From positions 1 to 54,922 of the forward strand of contig JAITPR010000047.1 in the NCBI GenBank assembly GCA_031289315.1: DNA of 54,922 nucleotides, read 5' to 3'. Source of the stretch: Clostridiaceae bacterium (lineage in GTDB: Bacteria; Bacillota; Clostridia; Christensenellales; CAG-917). The notes below the pieces were generated by a model. The model worked only from the letters and a program-made list of their open reading frames with translations, searched no databases and was not told the DNA's origin. Each line of letters starts with the position of its first letter. Within the stretch, counting starts at the first letter, position 1. Below are positions 1-8,682 of the stretch, one piece after another. The translations under genes were made by a program, and so were the position numbers.

Positions 1-11
1 TTATTAGCTTG

Positions 12-92
12 CTCCATTCTTAGTGACCGCCTCGTGTGTTTTGTTTTGCAACCTTATTCTACACGTTTTCCTAAGAATGGAGTTCTTTTTTT
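12..92 (+). terminator. Rho-independent-type terminator of an upstream gene
   Basis: A perfect 12-bp inverted repeat (CTCCATTCTTAG at 12-23, CTAAGAATGGAG at 71-82) encloses a 47-base loop and is followed by a T-rich run at 83-92. It probably ends a transcript entering from the left. The long loop is atypical, so an alternative is a bidirectional structure or a remnant repeat. Confidence 0.55.
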
Positions 93-270
93 AGGCGACA
101 CTTTATTTTACAATCTACATAAAAACACCTTTGTGTTGCCGGCGATATTCCGCACTTGCATTAGATAATGGCGTGTGTTATAATAAAAAACAAGTACCAA
201 AGCGTCTGACATTTTGATGCGGAAGCGTAAGGTACAGAAACATGAAAATTCTTATATGAGTTGGATTTGG

Positions 271-441
271 ATGTGGACAATCCGGGTGACGACTTGCTAG
301 GCAAGAAAATATTATCGGCTCTTTTAGGTCTAAAACCGTATGAAATGCCCCTCTGTAGCGGTGCTACGGACCGTGCTTTCAGACAAATTTATCCTTAAAA
401 ATAGACCGAAAATATTTTGTCACCGCGAACTGGTCCACCAC
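271..441. repeat. Long MITE-like palindromic repeat, copy A
   Basis: The ends are inverted copies of a GTGGACAAT..GGTGAC sequence (left end near 273, right end near 438). The interior carries AGGTCTAAAACCG, a small palindrome GTAGCGGTGCTAC, TTTCAGACAA and ATTTTGTCACCG, all shared with the copies at 10832-11005 and 16549-16722. It fills most of the gap before the DtxR-type gene. No coding capacity is seen, and no clean target-site duplication is visible for this copy. The rest of 93-471 holds nothing else I recognise. Confidence 0.75.
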
Positions 442-471
442 CTATAAGTTGACAATAAGGGAGGAATAAAA

Positions 472-855
472 ATGCCAATCCATAAATCGGGAGAGGATTA
501 TCTCGAAACTATATACGTTTTATCAAAGCGGCACGCAGGTATACACGCTATTGATATTGCGAACGAGTTTAACTATGCCAAACCGTCCATTACGAAAGCG
601 TTGAAGATTTTGAAGGCTAACGGATTTATCGTTATAGACGAGGATACGAAGCATATTATTTTGACGGAAAAGGGTTTGGAAAGAGCGGAAGAAATTTTCG
701 ACAGGCATCAGACCCTGACTAAATTTTGGATACTGAACGGAGTCGACCCGGAATCGGCGGCGGCGGATGCTTGTCGTATGGAACACGACATTAGTCCCGC
801 GACTTTTGCTTGCGTTAAGGCGATAGTCCAGAAAAGCGACGAATTTCGCGAATAA
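472..855 (+). CDS. DtxR/MntR-family metal-dependent transcriptional regulator
   Basis: A 127-residue cytoplasmic repressor of the DtxR/MntR family, which binds DNA when loaded with Fe(II) or Mn(II). Residues 1-65 form the winged helix-turn-helix (EDYLETIY start, AKPSITKALKIL recognition region). Residues 66-125 form the metal-binding dimerisation domain. Likely ligands are D9, E12, H79, C101, E104 and H105, in the pattern ACRMEH that resembles ACRWEH of DtxR. The length is MntR-like, and the SH3-like third domain of DtxR is absent. GGGAGG lies just upstream of the ATG. Its position beside an array of DtxR-type boxes and an iron-uptake operon argues that it is the iron regulator of that operon; this role is inferred. 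Confidence 0.9.
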   Translation: MPIHKSGEDYLETIYVLSKRHAGIHAIDIANEFNYAKPSITKALKILKANGFIVIDEDTKHIILTEKGLERAEEIFDRHQTLTKFWILNGVDPESAAADACRMEHDISPATFACVKAIVQKSDEFRE

Positions 856-1077
856 GAGAGTGCCTTCTAAAAAAAAGAGAACCGAACACCGATGAAGAAT
901 GTTGGCGCAAAGAATTAGTTAAGGCTAACTTATGAAATAAGCTTAATGTAGGATAAAACAATATTTAAATTCAACGGAACAATTTAGGCTAGTTATAGAA
1001 AAATACCGATAAAAAACGATTGGAAAGGGCAGAAATAATTTAAAAGAAAAAAAATGAAGATTTTTTATATATTGTGC

Positions 1078-1107
1078 TTGACAAATAGTGCATGGATAGG
1101 ATATTAT
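1078..1107 (+). promoter_or_regulatory. Sigma-A-type promoter of the iron-uptake operon
   Basis: TTGACA at 1078-1083, an 18-bp spacer and TATTAT at 1102-1107. Transcription would start near 1114, only a few bases before the operator box at 1118-1131, so a bound metal-loaded repressor should block it. The leader to the FTR1 start would be about 570 nt and would contain five more boxes. Confidence 0.65.
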
Positions 1108-1250
1108 ATAAATGAAATTAGCATAGGCTAACTTGTTGAAGTCACCAATTGTTTTTGTGGCTTAAGGTAGTCGAAGCTAAATTTTTTAGAATATAAGTTA
1201 GCTTAGGCTAATATGTTCTTAACAAATGGGTTTCGATACAACATGTCGGG

Positions 1251-1374
1251 GAAGCGGAAAACCGCGTTCGACAGGGACTTGCTGGAAATCGGGAAACCGC
1301 GTTTGACGGGTGGGCTTGCCGAGAAGCAGAAAACCACATTCGACGGGGACTTACCGGGGAAGCGGAAAACCGCG
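1251..1374. repeat. Short tandem repeat in the iron-operon leader
   Basis: About three and a half degenerate units of 34-38 bp, each built on GAAGCGGAAAACCGCG followed by TTCGACAGGGACTTG-like sequence. Units start near 1251, 1285, 1323 and 1359. Related sequence in partly inverted form occurs at 1576-1672 (GTTTCGACAAGGCTTCCGCG). Open frames crossing it on both strands have repetitive translations and no good ribosome binding site, so I treat it as non-coding. Confidence 0.6.
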
Positions 1375-1687
1375 CATAAGAAAGCCGGTGTCGATATTTT
1401 TTAAGCACATGGGTTAGCTTTGGCTAATATTTTGCAAGCATTGGACTTTTTGCAAGCTTGTCTTGTAGATAGGCAAAAAAATCCGTTCCACTAAATTAGT
1501 TGCCGCTAAATTTACACGTGAGTTAGCTGTAACTAATAATTTTTTAAACCTTAGGTTAGCCTTGGCTAATTTATTGACATGTCGGTTTCGACAAGGCTTC
1601 CGCGGAAAATCGGAAACGGTGTCACTTCGTAGAAATATATCGGCAAGGTTTCCGCAGACAATCGGAAGCGTGCCGTTCGGAGAATAT

Positions 1688-3100
1688 ATGAGAATTAAGA
1701 GTTTCTCAACTAAACGTATACTAGCGATTGCCGCAATAGCGGTATTGTTGTTATTGGCGTTACATATCACTGAATTGCTTTTTCCCACGGAATACGCGGA
1801 GGCGGCGACAGGCAGTGAATACGCCGACTGGAACGCAGTTGCCGACGAGATGGACAAGGTTTGTGACGACGCATACCGGCTTTATACGGGCGGCGATGCT
1901 GTGGCGGCGAAAAAACGTATTGATGACGCATACTTCAAGTTCTATGAAAAGTTGGGCTTCGAGAAACGCGTTATGTCCTATATTTCCGGCGACCGCGCCG
2001 CAAAAGTGGAATATCAGTTCGCCGAAATCAAAAAATCAATGACGCGCGGTGATTCCAATAGCACCGTTAAAGCCGCCATCAATGAATTGAAGGTTATGAT
2101 TAGAGAGGATGCCAACCGACTTGACGGCAAGAAGGAAAGCTCCGGCGGCACCTTTGTTGCTTCCTTGTTGATTATCGTGCGCGAAGGCGTGGAGGCGATT
2201 TTAATTGTCGGCGCAATCATCGCTTATCTCAAGAAAATGGACGCGAAGGGCGGTAAAAAGGTTTACGCCGTTTATGCCGGTTCCGGTGCGGCGATTCTTG
2301 CAAGCGTAATCATGGCGATTATTCTCTACTTTGTATCGGCGCTTTCCGGCGTAAATCAGGAGATTACCGAGGGTATCACAATGTTGATTGCCGTCGCGGT
2401 GCTGTTCTATGTAAGTAATTGGATGTTCTCTAAAGCCGACGCCTTAGCGTGGGAAGGGTTCATCAAGGGGAAGGTGAAAAACGCTCTCACTAAGGGCAGT
2501 GTTTTCTCACTGGCATTCGCGGCATTCTTAGCGGTGTTCCGCGAGGGAGCGGAGGTAATTCTGTTCTACGGCGCGCTGATTGCCGACACGCAAACTACTC
2601 ACGCAATGATTTGGGTGGGCTTGGCGGTAGGCATCGTGATATTGGTGGTGATTTTCCTGCTGATAAAGCTGTTAAGCGTAAAGATTCCTTTAAAGCCTTT
2701 CTTTATCGGAACCAGCGTGCTCATGTTCCTTATGTCCATATCCTTCGTAGGTGCCGGCGTAAAGGAATTGCAGGAAGGAAACGTCATAAGCGTCACGCCG
2801 ATAAGCGGCATGTCGTCCGTAGATATTTTAGGCATATATCCGACACTGGAAACCTTTATACCTCAAATGATAATGTTGGCGGTGGCGGTGCTGTCGATAG
2901 TGTTGCAGATTTTACGTTGGAAGCGGCTACATAAAAGAAAAGCCGCCGAGGACGCGGAAAGCACAAACGCTGAACAAAACGGTGCGGAGGTGTCGGAAGA
3001 CGGCGCAACAAGCGATGCCGAAAGCGGAGAAAGCTTTGTCGGAGAAACAGACGGCGCGCCTACTGCTTCTTTATCGGCAGACGGTCAACCAGAGGCTTAA
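1688..3100 (+). CDS. FTR1-family high-affinity iron permease
   Basis: A 470-residue membrane protein of the FTR1/EfeU iron permease family. The N-terminus has a signal or membrane segment ending near the AEAA at residues 37-40, then an extracytoplasmic helical domain. Two REXXE iron-binding motifs are visible, REGVE at 165-169 and REGAE at 285-289, each inside a hydrophobic helix as in the family. The C-terminal 50 residues are acidic and low in complexity. The frame is open back to 1562, but GGAG six bases before the ATG at 1688 and the signal-like start favour 1688. It is the first gene after the iron-box array and is followed by P19, DUF2318 and ABC genes, matching the p19 iron-uptake locus known from Campylobacter. 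Confidence 0.93.
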   Translation: MRIKSFSTKRILAIAAIAVLLLLALHITELLFPTEYAEAATGSEYADWNAVADEMDKVCDDAYRLYTGGDAVAAKKRIDDAYFKFYEKLGFEKRVMSYISGDRAAKVEYQFAEIKKSMTRGDSNSTVKAAINELKVMIREDANRLDGKKESSGGTFVASLLIIVREGVEAILIVGAIIAYLKKMDAKGGKKVYAVYAGSGAAILASVIMAIILYFVSALSGVNQEITEGITMLIAVAVLFYVSNWMFSKADALAWEGFIKGKVKNALTKGSVFSLAFAAFLAVFREGAEVILFYGALIADTQTTHAMIWVGLAVGIVILVVIFLLIKLLSVKIPLKPFFIGTSVLMFLMSISFVGAGVKELQEGNVISVTPISGMSSVDILGIYPTLETFIPQMIMLAVAVLSIVLQILRWKRLHKRKAAEDAESTNAEQNGAEVSEDGATSDAESGESFVGETDGAPTASLSADGQPEA

Positions 3101-3360
3101 AGCGCGTTGATAGGCGTGATTGGCTTCAAATTATCATCTGCGTAAAGCGTGCGCAAGCGTGGGGCTACGGTTGTATCCGCTCAAGGAACCGCCGTAAAGC
3201 GCACATAAGCGCGGCAAAGCTTTGCGGCGCTAAGGTTAGGGTAGAAACGGCGGATATGTCTTAAAGGACGGAATAAGGCTTAGAACCGGATTTCGTTCAG
3301 GGACACGGTGCCGTGGTAAGCCCGTATAAAATTAAAATCATTTAAGGAGGATTTCATAAC

Positions 3361-3975
3361 ATGAAATTCAAAAAATTATCAATCTTTATAGCAATAGTTG
3401 CCGCCATGACGGTTTTAGCCTTTATATTATCGGCGTGCGATACCACCGGCGGCAGCGACAAGGACAAGGACGACGACGGAATAGGCGGCGGATTTACCGA
3501 ATTTCCTTTGGGTGACGACATTGAGTTTGAAGACGAGGGAATTAATGTCGCCGGCGTGTATTTTCAAGCCGTAGATATGATGCCCTCTGCCTCAGCGGGT
3601 CTTTCCGCGGCGGAAGCCGATGCGCACATTGAAGCGGACATCTCCGCGCTTGCCGGCAATGAGTTAGGTTACGGCGCGGGCGACTTTGTTCCGTATCTGA
3701 ATGTTTCCTATGAAATTTGGAAAAACAACGTCAAGTTGCACGAAGGCAACTTCATGCCCATGAACGCAAGCGACGGTCCTCACTACGGCGCGAATGTGAT
3801 ATTCGGCACCACCAAGGGTGAATTAGGCACTTATACTGTTAAGTTCTTCGTACAAGCTCCCGGCTCCGAATACCTGTTACATACGGATAGCGAAACCGGC
3901 GTCACCGGTCGTTTTTGGACGGATACTCTCGTTGCGTCATGGACCTTTGATTTCATGGGAATAGAAGCTGAATGA
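3361..3975 (+). CDS. P19/Tpd-type iron-transport lipoprotein
   Basis: A 204-residue secreted lipoprotein of the P19/Tpd (Fe2+ transport protein) family. The signal peptide ends in the lipobox LSAC with Cys26, so it is probably anchored outside the membrane. The family pattern is clear: VYFQAVDMMP near 66, DAHIEADI at 87-94, FMPMNASDGPHYGAN at 131-145 and HTDSETG at 174-180. Likely metal-site residues are H89, M134, H141 and H174, by comparison with the characterised P19. AAGGAGG lies just upstream of the start. Campylobacter P19 is periplasmic; a lipid anchor fits a monoderm cell. It should hand iron to the FTR1 permease encoded just before it. The 260-bp gap between the two genes shows no recognisable site. 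Confidence 0.93.
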   Translation: MKFKKLSIFIAIVAAMTVLAFILSACDTTGGSDKDKDDDGIGGGFTEFPLGDDIEFEDEGINVAGVYFQAVDMMPSASAGLSAAEADAHIEADISALAGNELGYGAGDFVPYLNVSYEIWKNNVKLHEGNFMPMNASDGPHYGANVIFGTTKGELGTYTVKFFVQAPGSEYLLHTDSETGVTGRFWTDTLVASWTFDFMGIEAE

Positions 3976-4251
3976 ACGGTTGATTCTCCCGGAGGTTGTT
4001 GTTAACATCATGAAAGTGTAAAAACACTGCCAAAGCTGTGACGTACCTTTTTACGGAAAAGGACACTTAAAAAAGTAATTCCGGGCTTGGAGTACAAGTC
4101 CGCAGGCGCTGGCTTTTACAATGTTCATATCTCTTCATCTGCGTGTCGCTACACCGTAAATAACGGTGTAGCGGCGCGCCCTCCTCATTTAAAGGCTAAA
4201 AAAAGGTGTCCACACCCCCCAAAAGATTTCCTTATAGGGAAGTCGTGCTGT

Positions 4252-5511
4252 ATGTTGAAATATCTTATAGACGTTATTAATAATTCTTTGGTTACGGGCA
4301 TCGTAATCGCACTTTTGACGGCTTCCGTTGCGATTACGGATAAACGTATGCCTAAGCGGTGGCTTATACTAAGTATTGCGGCGGGCGTCATTGCGGCGTT
4401 CGTCCTTGCCGTACTTAAAGAAAACACAAAACTTGTAAATAGAAATCAAATTAACGCCGTGATTTTAATTGCGGCAATAGTCGCAGTCGCGGCTTTTTTG
4501 TTTTTCTCGTGGAAATACAGGGGGAACGCGTCGGAAAAGGCATGGTTCGCCACGGCGCGGTATGCCGTAAGCTGTTTTTTAACCGCGCTCCTGTTGTTTT
4601 ACTGTTTGCCCACAATATTCTTATATCCGTTCGGATTTGTGGCGGTGGACCAAAGCATATTCAGTACGGATTTTCTATTCAAGCTGATCGGTTGGCTTTT
4701 GGGGCTTTTCGTCGTCATTGTTTCCGCATTGATGTTGTTTAAGATTGCCGTTAAGATGCCGTACGGAATTACGCGGCTTTTCACGACGGCGGTTTTTATC
4801 TTCAATCTGGTAAAACAATTTGCCACGCTTTTCCAATCCTTTTTCTTGCGCGGAATTTTGGTTTCCACAAAGGCAAAGGGACTGTCTAAATTCGTTCTTG
4901 AGGTTGTAAACCATGCGGATGTTTTCATATACGTGCTTATTACCTTGACGCTTGCGCTTGCGGTATTCCTCTGGATTAAGGGCGCTTCGGCGGAACGAAA
5001 CCTTCCTGTACCCGCCGAAAGACGTAAAAGCCGCGCGGAAGTGAGAAGACAACGACGTATAATCGTAACGCTTGCAGTAGGGTATGTTTTCTCAATAGTG
5101 GCGATGACTGCGCTGTTTGCATACGATAACCGTCCGGTACAGCTTTCCATCGCCGAGCGCCCCGCCGTTGTCGGAGATGAGATTTTAATTTCTCTCGACT
5201 CCGTTGCGGACGGACATTTGTATCGATATGTTTTCACGGCAAGCAACGGCAAGGATGTACGTTTTATCATAGTCCGAAAGAGCGAAACAACCTACGGCGT
5301 CGGGCTTGACGCTTGCGATATATGCGGCGAAACGGGATATTACGAACGCGGAAACGAAGTGGTTTGTAAGCTTTGCGACGTTGTTATGAATAAATCCACA
5401 ATAGGCTTCAAGGGCGGCTGCAATCCGGTTCCGCTAAGTTATTTGGTGCGGGGCGGCAATATCGTCATCAAAACCGCCGATTTGGAAGCCGAAAAAAATA
5501 GATTTAAATAA
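4252..5511 (+). CDS. DUF2318 (FtrD-like) membrane protein with Cys-rich C-terminal domain
   Basis: A 419-residue protein with seven or eight hydrophobic segments over roughly residues 5-250 and one near 275-295, followed by an extracytoplasmic C-terminal domain. That domain has the DUF2318 cysteine pattern CDICG at 355-359, CKLC at 372-375 and Cys390 in KGGCNPVP. DUF2318 proteins are thought to bind an Fe-S cluster or metal and accompany FTR1/P19-type iron transport (as Cj1660 does). I chose the ATG at 4252 over the upstream in-frame start at 4087 because the first 55 residues of the longer frame have no family character. The ribosome binding site is weak (AGGGA). An electron-transfer role to iron is inferred. 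Confidence 0.85.
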   Translation: MLKYLIDVINNSLVTGIVIALLTASVAITDKRMPKRWLILSIAAGVIAAFVLAVLKENTKLVNRNQINAVILIAAIVAVAAFLFFSWKYRGNASEKAWFATARYAVSCFLTALLLFYCLPTIFLYPFGFVAVDQSIFSTDFLFKLIGWLLGLFVVIVSALMLFKIAVKMPYGITRLFTTAVFIFNLVKQFATLFQSFFLRGILVSTKAKGLSKFVLEVVNHADVFIYVLITLTLALAVFLWIKGASAERNLPVPAERRKSRAEVRRQRRIIVTLAVGYVFSIVAMTALFAYDNRPVQLSIAERPAVVGDEILISLDSVADGHLYRYVFTASNGKDVRFIIVRKSETTYGVGLDACDICGETGYYERGNEVVCKLCDVVMNKSTIGFKGGCNPVPLSYLVRGGNIVIKTADLEAEKNRFK

Positions 5512-5528
5512 GGGGAGGACGCGACAAT

Positions 5529-6803
5529 ATGTTTTTTAGAATGATAAAAGGCGTTCTCATAAGACAACGCAAAAAAATGCTTATGATAGCCGTCACCGTG
5601 GCGCTGGGGGTATCTCTCGCAACGGCAGTGTTGAATGTGATGTTGGACGTCGGCGATAAGGTTAATCAGGAGCTGAAGGCGTACGGCGCTAATATCAACG
5701 TCATTCCGCGCGGAGCGTTTTTGCTGAACGACCTCTATGGAATAGATATGGAGAACGGCATTTCGGATAAGTACCTTGACGAAAGTCAAATAGGCAATAT
5801 AAAAACCATTTTTTGGTCTTTCAATATCGTGGATTTTACGCCTTATTTAGAGTTATCCGGCAAGGCAAATAACGAAAAGGTTAAGATAGTCGGTACGTGG
5901 TTTAACTACGAATTGAAGCTGGAAACGGGCGAATTCCGCACCGGTATGAAAAACCTTAAGACGTGGTGGCAGGTAAGCGGCGCGTGGTTGGAGGACTCCG
6001 ATGCGGACGCCGTTATGGTGGGCAGTATTTACGCGTCACGCAATGGAATTAAGACGGGCGACAAAATCACCTTGAACGTCGCGGACGCCGTGCGTGAATT
6101 CACGGTAAAGGGCGTTTTTGACAGCGGAAGCAGTGAGGACGAATATGTTTATCTTCCGCTGTCCGTAGTGCAAGAAATGGCGGGGCTTGCAGGAAAGGTA
6201 AGCAGAATAGAGGTTAGCGCCCTCACCACACCCGACAACGAGCTTGCTTTAAAGGCGGCGCAGGATATAAAAAGCCTGTCGATTAAGGAATATGAAACGT
6301 GGTACTGCACGGCGTACGTAAGCTCTATATCATATCAAATCGAAGAGGTGATTACCGACGCCGTAGCCAAACCCATCCGGCAAATAGCCGAATCGGAGGG
6401 GGCGATTTTGGATAAGACACAGCTTTTAATGCTGTTGATAACGGTGCTTAGTCTTGCCGGCGCGGCGGTGGGTATAACAAACCTAGTCACCGCAAGCGTC
6501 ATGGAACGCAGTCAAGAGATAGGGCTTTTAAAGGCGGTGGGGGCAAAGGACTCCGCAGTTATACTGTTGATTTTTACGGAAATCTTGATAACGTCAACGG
6601 TCGGTGGAATAATAGGTTACTTTGTAGGTTTGGGCTTCGCTCAAATTATCGGACAAACGGTATTTTCATCGGCTATCGCAATTAAGGCAATGGTAATCCC
6701 GATTATTGCGGTTTCGGTGTTTGTAATCACATTAATAGGCAGCATTCCGTCTATTAAAATGCTGTTGTCGTTGAAGCCGGCGGAGGTGTTACATGGAAGG
6801 TAA
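5529..6803 (+). CDS. FtsX/MacB-type ABC transporter permease (first subunit)
   Basis: A 424-residue permease with the FtsX/MacB layout: one N-terminal membrane helix (about 18-40), a large extracytoplasmic domain (about 45-290), then three C-terminal helices (about 300-420). The C-terminal part carries the typical ASVMERSQEIGLLKAVGA signature. GGGGAGG precedes the ATG. It overlaps the next permease gene by 11 bp and shares its layout, so the two probably form a heterodimer driven by the ATPase at 7970-8656. In the Campylobacter p19 locus two such permeases hold the same position (Cj1661, Cj1662). These transporters usually act on extracytoplasmic substrates; here that would be part of iron handling (inferred). 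Confidence 0.88.
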   Translation: MFFRMIKGVLIRQRKKMLMIAVTVALGVSLATAVLNVMLDVGDKVNQELKAYGANINVIPRGAFLLNDLYGIDMENGISDKYLDESQIGNIKTIFWSFNIVDFTPYLELSGKANNEKVKIVGTWFNYELKLETGEFRTGMKNLKTWWQVSGAWLEDSDADAVMVGSIYASRNGIKTGDKITLNVADAVREFTVKGVFDSGSSEDEYVYLPLSVVQEMAGLAGKVSRIEVSALTTPDNELALKAAQDIKSLSIKEYETWYCTAYVSSISYQIEEVITDAVAKPIRQIAESEGAILDKTQLLMLLITVLSLAGAAVGITNLVTASVMERSQEIGLLKAVGAKDSAVILLIFTEILITSTVGGIIGYFVGLGFAQIIGQTVFSSAIAIKAMVIPIIAVSVFVITLIGSIPSIKMLLSLKPAEVLHGR

Positions 6804-7941
6804 AAAATTTAAAAAATATAAAATGTACCTAAAAATGGTAACAAGCTCCTTGCTACGCCGCCGTTCCCGAATGATTGTGGCGTTGCTGGCAATCATCATA
6901 GGTGCAACAATTTTATCGGGAATGATTACCGTTTACTACGATATTCCGCGTCAAATGGGTAGCGAAATGCGCTCATACGGCGCTAACCTCGTCCTAATTC
7001 CTTCCGGAGAAGGCATGACGGCGGACGACGTAAACGAAGCAAAAAAGTATTTTCCGACGAGCGGGGAGGTCGTGGGAATTGCCGCCTACCGCTATTCGAC
7101 GGGCAAAATAAACGAGCAGCCGTTCATGGTTGCCGGAACGGAATTCGACGCGGTGAAAAAGGTCAGCCCGTTTTGGCACGTAACCGGAAGTTATCCGTCC
7201 GCATCGGGCGAAATATTGATAGGACAAGACGTCGCGGAGTTGCTTCACGTTTTGACGGGCGACATAGTGACGCTTTACGGTAACGCCGGCGATAGCTCCA
7301 TCTATTCGGCGGATTTGCGCATAAGCGGAATAGTCAAAACCGGCGGCACGGAGGAGGGCTTCATCTATATGACCCTTTCCGATTTGGAAGGCTTAATCGG
7401 CGGCACCGGGAAAATCGACGCCGCGGAGTGCAGTATAGTGGCGACGGCAAGCGAGATTGATACGGCGGCGGCGGAGATTGCCGCGCGCGTTCCCGCCGTT
7501 TCGGCTTATCCCGTTAAAAAGGTAACAAGCTCCGAACAGGCTGTACTAAGTAAGCTGACGTCGTTGGTGCTTTTGGTAACAATAGTCGTCCTTATACTTA
7601 CCATGATTTGTGTCTCAACGACGATGATGGCGGTGGTCGCGGAAAGACGGCGCGAAATAGGCTTGAAAAAGGCAATCGGCGCGTCGAATAGAAATATTAT
7701 AGTGGAATTCTTAGGCGAAAATATCTTTCTTGGCGGATTGGGCGGCGCATTCGGAATTTTATTCGGATTTCTATTTGCGCAAGCGGTGAGCATGAACGTG
7801 TTCTCACGCGGAATAACCTTCCAACCGCTATTGATACCCGTCACACTGGCGGCGTCCGTCGTTATAACTGTGGCGGCGTGCTTATTGCCGGTACGGAACG
7901 CGGCGGAGGTTGACCCCGCTATTGTTCTGCGCGGTGAGTAA
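6793..7941 (+). CDS. FtsX/MacB-type ABC transporter permease (second subunit)
   Basis: A 382-residue paralogue of the preceding permease with the same fold order: N-terminal helix at about 22-45, extracytoplasmic domain to about 255, three C-terminal helices. VVAERRREIGLKKAIGAS marks the FtsX-type cytoplasmic loop. Both proteins share a YGANLVLIP or YGANINVIP segment right after the first helix. It overlaps the upstream gene by 11 bp, so translation is probably coupled. GGAGG lies within the upstream gene close to the ATG. It is likely the second half of a heterodimeric transporter. Confidence 0.88.
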   Translation: MEGKKFKKYKMYLKMVTSSLLRRRSRMIVALLAIIIGATILSGMITVYYDIPRQMGSEMRSYGANLVLIPSGEGMTADDVNEAKKYFPTSGEVVGIAAYRYSTGKINEQPFMVAGTEFDAVKKVSPFWHVTGSYPSASGEILIGQDVAELLHVLTGDIVTLYGNAGDSSIYSADLRISGIVKTGGTEEGFIYMTLSDLEGLIGGTGKIDAAECSIVATASEIDTAAAEIAARVPAVSAYPVKKVTSSEQAVLSKLTSLVLLVTIVVLILTMICVSTTMMAVVAERRREIGLKKAIGASNRNIIVEFLGENIFLGGLGGAFGILFGFLFAQAVSMNVFSRGITFQPLLIPVTLAASVVITVAACLLPVRNAAEVDPAIVLRGE

Positions 7942-7969
7942 AATGCGAAAATAAACGGAGATTAAAAAG

Positions 7970-8656
7970 ATGAACGTACTTGAATTGAAAAACATATCTA
8001 AAATATACGGCAGCCTTAAGGCGTTGTCGGAAATTGACCTTGTCGTGAAGAAGGGCGAATGGTTGGCGATTATGGGACCGTCCGGCTCCGGCAAAACCAC
8101 TATGATGAACATAATCGGTTGCTTGGATAAGCCGTCGTCCGGTTCCGTAATATTGGACGGCAAGGACATAGCTAAGGAAAACGCCGCCGGTTTGACGGCA
8201 ATCCGACGCGACAAAATCGGGTTGATTTTCCAACAGTTCCACCTTGTCAACTACCTTACCGCCTTAGAAAACGTCATGGTCGCGCAGTATTATCACAGCA
8301 TGCCGGACGAGGCGGAGGCGTTGCAAGCGTTGGAAAAGGTGGGGCTTAAAGACCGCGCAAAGCACCTGCCGGCTCAGCTGTCGGGCGGCGAACAACAACG
8401 CGTCTGCATAGCGCGCGCCCTCATTAACTCCCCTATGCTTATTCTCGCCGACGAGCCTACCGGCAATTTGGACGAGGCTAACGAGGGAATCGTAATGGAT
8501 TTGTTGCAAGGCTTGCACGACGACGGAAGCACCGTTATAGTCGTCACCCATGACCCGGAGGTAGCCGAAAAAGCACAGCGTACCGTTATTTTGGAGCATG
8601 GGCGCATTGCACGCATAATAGAAAACAGTTCGGCAGAAAAAGCGGACGAAACGTAA
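7970..8656 (+). CDS. MacB/LolD-type ABC transporter ATP-binding protein
   Basis: A 228-residue cytoplasmic ATPase of the LolD/MacB class. Walker A is GPSGSGKTT at 36-44, the Q-loop is near 88, the signature is LSGGEQQR at 137-144, Walker B is LILADEPTGNLD at 157-168 and the switch histidine is H194. The tail after residue 215 is short and hydrophilic. It lies 28 bp after the second permease and pairs with both permeases. It corresponds in position to Cj1663 of the Campylobacter p19 locus. Confidence 0.93.
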   Translation: MNVLELKNISKIYGSLKALSEIDLVVKKGEWLAIMGPSGSGKTTMMNIIGCLDKPSSGSVILDGKDIAKENAAGLTAIRRDKIGLIFQQFHLVNYLTALENVMVAQYYHSMPDEAEALQALEKVGLKDRAKHLPAQLSGGEQQRVCIARALINSPMLILADEPTGNLDEANEGIVMDLLQGLHDDGSTVIVVTHDPEVAEKAQRTVILEHGRIARIIENSSAEKADET

Positions 8657-8682
8657 AACATAGATTATATGGAGGTTTTAGT

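Larger units (their letters stand above)
915..1569. promoter_or_regulatory. Array of seven DtxR-type operator boxes
   Basis: Seven 14-mers match TTAG-N6-CTAA: 915-928, 1118-1131, 1198-1211, 1414-1427, 1496-1509, 1523-1536 and 1556-1569. Five of them end in GGCTAA and the clearest is TTAGCCTTGGCTAA. This is the core of the DtxR/IdeR iron box (TTAGGTTAGSCTAACCTAA). Start-to-start distances are 203, 80, 216, 82, 27 and 33 bp. The array occupies the otherwise gene-free stretch 856-1687. Weaker half-sites occur near 983-992 and 1167-1180. The box at 1118-1131 lies just after the -10 of the promoter at 1078-1107. Confidence 0.85.

Noticed and set aside
1208..1408. Overlapping open frames on both strands (63 and 66 codons) between iron boxes
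   Set aside because: Their translations only reflect the GC-rich tandem repeat (RFSASP-like units), and no good ribosome binding site is present. I treat the region as regulatory or repeat DNA.
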